Positions 1 to 6,598 of a stretch of DNA of 10,683 bases are shown one piece after another. Made by a program: the position numbers and the translations under genes. The notes beneath the pieces were generated by a model, which was given only the letters and a program-made list of their open reading frames with translations, did no database searches and was not told where the DNA came from. Positions within the stretch are counted from its first letter, which is position 1. Every line of letters begins with the position of its first letter. The DNA is taken from contig LSSN01003887.1 in NCBI GenBank assembly GCA_001970855.1, positions 1-10,683 on the forward strand, in the 5' to 3' direction. The DNA comes from Smittium culicis. Lineage: Eukaryota; Kickxellomycota; Harpellomycetes; Harpellales; Legeriomycetaceae.

Positions 1-491
1 ACTTTAAATGCTGGGGAATGGCCTATAAAATCAAATCTGGAGAAGAAGATCAAGTTTTGAAGCACCTGGATCACAGAGAAAAGGTTTTGAAGATTTTCTT
101 ATTTAAAAAGTACAATTTCTTCAACGTATATTTATTTATATCAAAAACTTTTTATATAAAATAAATTCAAAACTAGGACGGCTACACAATACACAAAGTG
201 AAAGTCTACTCTGACATACCTGGAGAATCGTCTAACCCAAAAGTATTACTAAACAATGCAATTGTATATATTGGTAAAGAGGACAATCCTAGCTTCGGTG
301 GACCTTTAGACATTACAACAATTTCAAAAACAGTCGCTTTTAATGTTGGCCCTAGCGGTACAAACTTGGAATATTTTCTCAACTTGTTTGAAGCCCTAAA
401 ATCTAAATCTCCACATGCTTTAGATAACCATTTAGTCCAATTACACTCTGCTGTCATGGACTTGGTGAAATCAAGCAAAGATCAATCATAA
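1..491 (+). CDS. ChaC-like glutathione-specific gamma-glutamylcyclotransferase (C-terminal part, left edge cut)
   Basis: Exons are <1..83 and 177..491; reading begins in frame at base 3. Enzymes of this family cleave the gamma-glutamyl bond of glutathione in the cytosol, giving 5-oxoproline and Cys-Gly. What I see: a CWGMAYKI block, then HLDHREK at the end of the first exon, DGYTIHKVKVYSD after the intron, VYIGKEDNPSFGGP, and GPSGTNLEYF near the C-terminus. These are the C-terminal family blocks (WGVAY, YLDFREKGGY, YIGT..NP.YLGP, GPSG.N.EYL in human CHAC2). The Glu of HREK (bases 78-80) aligns with the catalytic Glu (E83 in human CHAC2, from memory). The N-terminal YGSL-type nucleotide-fold start lies outside the window. 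About 132 residues are present, roughly the last two thirds. The stop TAA is at 489-491. Identity is secure; only the true start is unknown. Confidence 0.94.
84..176 (+). other. Intron in the ChaC-like gene (93 nt)
   Basis: The intron is inferred because the family reads REK-xGY without a break. Joining base 83 to 177 gives HREK-DGYTIHK in a single frame. The donor is GTTTTG, which departs from GTAAGT/GTATGT; the acceptor is CTAG. No convincing branch-point sequence is visible. If retained, the intron reaches an in-frame TAA at 162-164. Confidence 0.88.
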
Positions 492-529
492 ATATCACCA
501 ATACCTTGCCTTCCACGATTTTTTTTAAA

Positions 530-535
530 AATAAA
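530..535 (+). terminator. Candidate poly(A) signal for the ChaC-like gene
   Basis: AATAAA lies 39 nt after the stop codon in AT-rich sequence; a second copy is at 630-635. Either could serve. The assignment rests on position only. Confidence 0.45.
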
Positions 536-908
536 ACTAATTAGAATTTTAAAAAAAATCTTATAACGTAGAAATCCTCGCTCAAAATTAACAATCCCTT
601 TTCTCATTACTTTTCTCTCGCAATTTTACAATAAAAATATTAGTTGCATTACTTGTACTCAATCTCATTCAACCTCTTATAATTTTTTTACTTTTTATTT
701 TTTTGTATATATGACCTAAATCTCTGTATTTTTTAAACATTTACGTTTATATCTAATAACAAGCCTTTACCCTTATATAAACGAGTAATTACAAAATTTT
801 GTTAATATGTTCAGGCAATAATAAAACCCATTAGCGCAGAAAAATTAATAAGCCCAACTCAATAATTCCTGTATTAATTACTGCTTATAATTCGACCCTT
901 CAACTCAA

Positions 909-989
909 GCCAATTAGATAGTGAAAATTGCTAAGCTAGTAACCATGCTAAAAACTTTTGATCTAATATAGGCCAAAAGTTTAATTGGC
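909..989. repeat. Nested short inverted repeats, possible stem-loop
   Basis: GCCAATTA at 909-916 pairs exactly with TAATTGGC at 982-989. Inside it, AAACTTTTG at 952-960 pairs exactly with CAAAAGTTT at 974-982 across a 13-nt loop; the two pairings share only base 982. A T9 run follows at 1012-1020. Arms of 8 and 9 bp in AT-rich DNA can arise by chance, so this is recorded as structure and not as an RNA gene. Confidence 0.4.
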
Positions 990-1268
990 AGATTCTACTT
1001 AGATGCGGAACTTTTTTTTTAACTGCTCTAGTGTATTTGCTAGTACTAATAAATTAAAAATATTGGTTATTACAGATAGTTTATTAAGTCCTATTTTCTA
1101 ATTGCATTCAAGATATGAAATGAAATCCCATAGAGAAATTAATTTATTAGAAGAATTTTCGTTCCAGAGTTAATCTGACGAATATGTTATTAATTCTGCA
1201 AAAAATCAAGTGTATAACTAGAATCATAATACAAAATATTCAAAAAGTATCAATAAGGCCAATATTCT

Positions 1269-1274
1269 TTTATT
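1269..1274 (-). terminator. Candidate poly(A) signal for the FHA gene
   Basis: TTTATT on the plus strand reads AATAAA on the minus strand, about 77 nt past the stop codon of the FHA gene. Confidence 0.4.
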
Positions 1275-1350
1275 CATTAGCGATGAATAAATATTTATAC
1301 AAACAATAAATCACAGGAAAAAAGCAAAAAGAAAAAAAAAAATAAGGCTG

Positions 1351-4300
1351 TCATTTTGTTATAAACTTTGTAAAAGCTGTATTTATATTGTTCGATCTTC
1401 TACGCAGCGACACGCCCAAGTATGCCTTCCGCTTAGTCGCTGTAGATTGGTTTCCACATCTAACTACTACCTTTTCATTTGTACTGTTGGAAAATGCTGA
1501 TGGGTTTTTACTATCAGTAATTATATCCTTACTCGAACAAGATTCATTGATACCCTCAGGTTTAGTACATGTATCGCCTTTAGCTTTGGATAGTTGCAAA
1601 GGGGTTTTATTGACTCCATATGACTGACTGGCGACGTTTGTTAATGTGCTGACACTACTACTAGAGCCTCTAAGAAGAGAATTACTAATCGCATTACTCA
1701 TGGTCGGTAGCCTTTTTAAGCTGCTTGCTATGTCTAAGCATTTTAGCCCAGAACCCGGGATAGATAAAGGCTTGTTCTTTACACCGTCACTACAAACGTC
1801 GTTGATGGAACCGTGGCTGGTAAAATTTGAATTTCGTACGATCTTCCGAACGCCCAAATGCTTTATAATTTTGATTTTTTTGCTTTTTTGACTGTCAACT
1901 TTCCTTTGTGAACTTTGTGTGCTACTTCTCTGTAATGGTTTTTGAAAGCTTTGATTTTGCCTCTTACAACTATCTTTTTTCGTTTTTTCAGAAATTCTTA
2001 GCGCAAGTTTGATTGAACTGCCATCGCTCACATCATGGGTAACATTCATAGCTGTATCATGTTGAGAAAAATCATTCTTCATGTTGAGGGTAGTTTTGAA
2101 TTTAGTAAGATCGTCAGATTTTTCTTCTTCAGAATCTGTTACGATAAAGGACTTTTTTTTTAATTTGATTTTTTTAGATTTTGTCTTGTTTTCAAATTGA
2201 TACAAACTTTCACTTGTACGTTTTGGGCTCAAGGATTTGTTATCCGAATCTGAAGTAATATCGTGAAAATCGTTGGATGTTTTTAAATCTTTATCATCAA
2301 CTAGGTTCTTTAGAGATTCGTGGGTTTTTAGACACTCATCGATTTTATTATTAAAGGATAAATTCGTCACGAAATCAATATTGTGAGATATCGGGTTTAA
2401 AGCCTCATGAGCTTCAGGCTCTAATGGAATTGAACTTTTAGCTAGTTTGCGAAGATTAAAGTGCATTCCAGAATTAATCAATTTATTGTCGACATAATCT
2501 ACAAAATATCTATTTCTCGAGTCGTATTTTTTTACTTCAACGTATACAATATTCTTAACTGCTATTTGATTTTTTTCGGTGAATCCATAGTATTCTTCAT
2601 CTAGAGACGTTTCAAATTGAGTGGGGACTTCATCGCTAGAGTATTCGTGGGAGTCATTATAATAGTTGCTATATGAAATAGGTTCGGTAATATAGTCATG
2701 CTCTAAAGGAGCTTCAGATATAAAGCAAGCGGAACGCGTGCTCGATTTATTACTTATGTCTAGCCGACTACGGTAATCAGTATTTTCCGATTTAGAACGG
2801 ACTGGTCCTATTGAGCTTTCTAATTTCAAAGGATCAGAATAGTTTACTCTGACATTTTTAAGCTTTTCAGCATTGAGGTCGAATGATTTTACTGAAGATG
2901 GAGCGCATGAGTTGCGTAAAAAGGTGGAATCAAATTCATTATTATTTTTAATAGATTGTAAAGAGCAGCTACTTCGCAAAGCCTCTTGACATTTTTCAGG
3001 AAAATTTTCAAAGTTAGCTGATCTTGATTTATTAAGGTGGTTATAATTTACAACGCAATTTGCGTTTTTCGAAGAGATGTTTAGGGAGGACATGTCATCA
3101 TTGACTGCGCTAGAAAACTTTATTTTTATTCTCTTGATGACAGGTTTAGAATATTTTCTTTGAGGCACAACAGTAACAGTTCTGATATCTGGTAATGCAG
3201 ACATTGAAGAGCATTTAGATATTTTTTTCAAGTTTGATTCTTTATCGGAATCAAAATAAAGTGAAGAGCCAGGTATGTCAAAATAAAAAGCATCTATTGA
3301 AGGCAAACTTTTAGATTGAGATAGCAAACTTGTAAGACTTTTGCTATCAATATCATTCATAAGGAGTTTAAGTTTTTCAAGGCTTAAAGAAGGTTTATTA
3401 ATATTTGGGGGTTTCTCTTTATTCTCGCATTTATCATTATTAATTATGAGGGCATTTGAAAAATCAGATTTGTCTACATGATCGATATGTTCATGATATT
3501 TATCACCGAGTTCGGATAGGGAAGGTACAGGTAAGTTTTGAATACTTAATTTTTTAAAGCTGTCTAGGACTTGTTTCGGGCTTACGTCAGTTTTTAAAGT
3601 AGGCAATGATAGATTTCTGTGTATAGAATAGACAGATCGATTACTAATGAATGAGAAAGAGAAGGATCTTTTTATTCTATGAATTTTTTCCGAGAGTATG
3701 GGCTTTGAGAAGCTAGTATTATCATGGCCTATAGTATCAATATTAAAAATATTTTGCTTTGGCATAGAATAATATCTGTGCTTTGCTGGAGTTTGGGTAA
3801 ATGATCTGTTTTCAGCCAAAGAAAAAGAATGGTTACGCTCGAAATGGCTAAAACTTTTAGTTTTAAAGATAGAATTTAAGCTTGGGATAAAAGAGGAAAA
3901 GCCGAGGCATTCAGGCTCAATTTCTTTGTTATTTTTATTTGAGTCTGGTTGACTATTTGGATTCTGAAACTTGTTGGTTGAAATTTCTATTGGCTCATCT
4001 TCAAAAAATAAGCAATTATTGCTTGATGAAGAAGTTAGACAGAGATTAGAGTTTATTTGGTCTAAAAAGAATGCATTGTCGGTGCTAGAGGATGAATACG
4101 GGGAAGAGGTTGATAGATGTAGTGACGGAGATGGTGGTGATGGGGGAAAGGGTGAAATGTTAGCTAATTGATTGCTCGGGAAACAGTTTAAATATTGCGA
4201 GGGTGTGTTTAGCTGTTCAATAATAGGATTTATATCAGAAAGTTGTGCAAATTCGGATGCGGAATCATGTTTATCTGAAAATATAGATGAATTTATTTCA

Positions 4301-6187
4301 GCCAAAAGCTGAGAGCCATATATATCTTGACTTAGATCACAGTCAGAGTACACAGTAGATTGGGTATTTAACGTTTGCGAGATTGAATGAAGCTCAGCTC
4401 TCCATTCAGGAAAAACAATAACTTGTTTGTTATATATAGGGATGGGGTCAACTTGAGGAAACGCATTAGGGTTAGATTCAATCCTGGGAATACTTTGCGG
4501 AGTTAATAAAATAGTAGGATTATAACCTGGTGAAGACTTTGTGGGGGTTTTATTGTAATTCAAGTAAAAGCTAGAGCTGCGAAAGTCACGGTTTGAATTT
4601 TCGATTAAAATTTTTTGGGAAGATTTTAGGCTAAATGAAGGGCTTTCTCTAGTTTCTTTGTTTAGTCTAGAAATATTTTTGTCTATAATTGGATTTTGAG
4701 CGCCTTGAGCACCAGTTATTTCGATTTTTGACATAAGCGAGTTGGTAGGATTGTTTGAAAATATATTTTTATCGGATAAATCGCTTAAGCAATTTTCTTG
4801 GGAAATAGAAAGATTGTTAAAGAAGTCTTCGATTGTGTTGGAAATATTAAATTCAGATGATTTTTTTATAGACGGACTTTTTTTGGGGCTTGAAAACTCC
4901 AGTTTTGTCATCGGCGGGTAAGCATTTAGTTCAACCGAGGGTTCATAACTATCTGGCTTTAATTGAGGGGAAATTTTATAGCTAGCAAGGGCAGGGGAGT
5001 AAGGATTATTTTCAAGAGAGTTTTGGTAGTTATACGAATGAATTTTAAATGAGCTTGATTGAACGGGGCTGCTAGGTAAATCTTTAAATAGTGGTTTAGC
5101 TTTAGATAGAGGAGTTTTCGTTGGGGATATTGGAAAGGCAGCCAAATTATTTGAATATTGATTTTTTTCGATTAAAATATAAGGAGAGGAAGGTTTTTTG
5201 GGGGAAGGCTGGACAAGAAAAGGGGTATTGTTACTTTCGTTATGGTGGAATACCCAGTACGGTTGGTTCTGTATGTTATTGGTGCCATTGTGAATTTCGA
5301 CATATATTTCAATATCAGCTAGCCAAATTCTTGAGTGATTATTTATCTTTATAATAGATTCTTGTTTGATTTTATTTTTAAAATCGCCAATTGAAACTCC
5401 ATTTTTCGATTTTAAAATGTGCAAATACATATTTTTTCCAATTTCTAAAACAAAAACAAATCAATAAAATCAGTTGAATAAAAAGCTAGATATGGAACAT
5501 AATAAGAGGATTTAACGAATTAAATAAAATGAACGTTTGGTAAATATGGTAATAGATACCTAGCAGTGCATGCTTTCCTGAGACTCTTTGAGAGTCTAAT
5601 CGAATGTCAGCTTGGGGTGATCTTCCAAAGGAATAAGTGCCATTTTCCAGGATAAGTCTGGCTACAGAGGTACTTGAATAATAGTTTCTAATGTACAAAT
5701 TCCATTTATTTACATTTTGCGAGTAGAAGAAAAAGTTTTTCAAAATTAAACTAGAATTTTGGGTTTGGGTAAGCTCATTTTTGATTTGAGTGGGGCTGAT
5801 TGGGTCTTGAAAATCATTTATAGGTATTCTACTTGAGAGAGATTTTTTAGGAGTTAGAAATTTGTGTTTGTATTTCGATCGAGATCTGCTGTTTAAATTT
5901 CTTGGAGAATTTGGCTGAAATTTAATCAAATTTAAATTGGAGGAAATTTTTCTATGCATTTTCAGCTTTCTGTTTTTTGAAACGAAATCGTCATTAAAGG
6001 AATTGTCTAAATATCCATTTTCTTGTAAAGCTTTAGATACAGCGGATACTCTGCTAGGACCTTGGCCATTAAAGAAATCGGTATTAGTGCAGCTAGCATA
6101 GTGTGGAGGATCAGGAGGAATTTTTCTGGGGCTTTTTTCTAAATGTCGATTCCTGTTTATTAAATGAAGCTTTTTGCGACTACTCAT
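1351..6187 (-). CDS. Large Ser-rich protein with an N-terminal FHA domain (two exons, 1573 aa)
   Basis: Exons are 6187..5560 and 5444..1351. Neither exon alone holds a full domain; joined, residues about 175-258 form one complete FHA fold: FGRSPQADIRL, VSGKHALLEI, then KSKNGVSIGD and IWLADIEIYVEI. G188, R189, S203, H206, N224 and G225, the residues that bind phosphothreonine and hold the fold in FHA domains, are all present. The first 170 residues are basic and low in structure. After the domain come about 1300 residues of Ser/Asn/Lys-rich, probably disordered sequence. Nine S/T-P sites lie at residues 285-404, basic NLS-like clusters occur near residues 1295-1307, and a hydrophobic-acidic patch is at 1309-1317. 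No kinase, RING or BRCT domain is visible. Likely a nuclear phospho-signalling or chromatin adaptor. Yeast Tos4/Plm2 share the FHA-plus-disorder design, but I cannot claim orthology. The ATG at 6187 is the first in the open frame. Confidence 0.88.
5445..5559 (-). other. Intron splitting the FHA domain (115 nt)
   Basis: On the minus strand the donor is GTATCT starting at 5559 and the acceptor is TTTTAG ending at 5445. CAACTGAT at 5476-5469 is a plausible branch site about 25-30 nt upstream of the acceptor, followed by a T-rich tract. Splicing in phase 1 joins HALL to EIGKN and restores the FHA strand order. Without splicing the frame stops after 24 further residues. Confidence 0.92.
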
Positions 6188-6227
6188 GGGTTATTAAGAG
6201 CCTTAAAGCTTACTGATTATTAAGGTG

Positions 6228-6238
6228 ATATATATATA
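6228..6238 (-). promoter_or_regulatory. TATA-like alternating AT tract upstream of the FHA gene
   Basis: An 11-nt alternating AT stretch lies about 41 bp upstream of the FHA gene ATG on the minus strand. It could act as a TATA element, though such runs are common in AT-rich DNA. Confidence 0.3.
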
Positions 6239-6489
6239 GTACAGCCGAGTATAAGAGGACATCAGATTTGCAAGAGATTAAATAAAAGAGTAAAAAGCAA
6301 AGAAATCGGCAAGATTTACTCAGCTAATGAGATTTCCGCTTTAATTTGTTGCCTAATTCAGGGCATAATAAACTGCAAATTAGCACTAGCCAATAACGTA
6401 CTATAATTTCAAGACTAGGCGCCAATTTAATAAAAGTTATGACTCTATTGGACTATATGAGGATTTGGCCAATAATCACACCCATAATA

Positions 6490-6521
6490 TTTTTTAGCTG
6501 AGTTGATCAGCAGCTAAAAAA
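6490..6521. repeat. 11-bp perfect inverted repeat in the divergent promoter
   Basis: TTTTTTAGCTG at 6490-6500 is the exact reverse complement of CAGCTAAAAAA at 6511-6521, with a 10-bp spacer AGTTGATCAG that itself contains the palindrome TGATCA. The right arm ends 74 bp before the RPP40 start codon. It may be a dimeric factor site or, if transcribed, a 5' UTR hairpin. Confidence 0.6.
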
Positions 6522-6583
6522 AAAATACAGTTGAGAAAATCTCGAATACTTGCTCTTTTTATTAACTGTATCAAATCTAGTAA

Positions 6584-6598
6584 ATGATCCTAAAATGA
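6584..6598 (+). promoter_or_regulatory. Four-codon uORF overlapping the RPP40 start (ATGA)
   Basis: ATG at 6584-6586 opens Met-Ile-Leu-Lys and stops at TGA 6596-6598. That stop overlaps the RPP40 ATG (6595-6597) in the ATGA arrangement used in some termination-reinitiation systems. It matters only if transcription begins upstream of 6584. Confidence 0.5.

Larger units (their letters stand above)
492..1350. other. Intergenic region, 859 bp, AT-rich, no gene seen
   Basis: This gap separates the tail-to-tail ChaC-like and FHA genes. I found no convincing ORF, tRNA, snRNA or snoRNA in it. It holds the 3' UTRs of both genes, short inverted repeats between 909 and 989, a T9 run at 1012-1020 and an A11 run at 1332-1342. 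A stretch around 889-899 loosely resembles a tRNA B box but has no cloverleaf around it. Confidence 0.7.
6188..6594. promoter_or_regulatory. Shared divergent promoter region, FHA gene / RPP40 (407 bp)
   Basis: The two start codons (6187 minus, 6595 plus) face away from each other, so both promoters and 5' UTRs must lie here unless there are upstream non-coding exons. The region contains the AT tract near the FHA start, an 11-bp inverted repeat at 6490-6521, an A10 run at 6516-6525 and a short uORF at 6584-6598. No coding ORF or RNA gene is apparent. Confidence 0.75.

Noticed and set aside
206..478. Minus-strand ORF of 90 aa over the ChaC-like gene
   Set aside because: It mirrors the ChaC coding frame; the plus-strand protein carries the family motifs.
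880..990. Possible tRNA or Pol III gene on either strand
   Set aside because: A GGTTCGA-like B box is only partly matched near 889-899, no A box is at the right spacing, and no cloverleaf can be drawn.
3971..4171. Plus-strand ORFs inside the FHA gene (also 1388-1627, 1646-1891, 5121-5354)
   Set aside because: All are short antisense readings of the long minus-strand exon, without motifs or plausible gene context.
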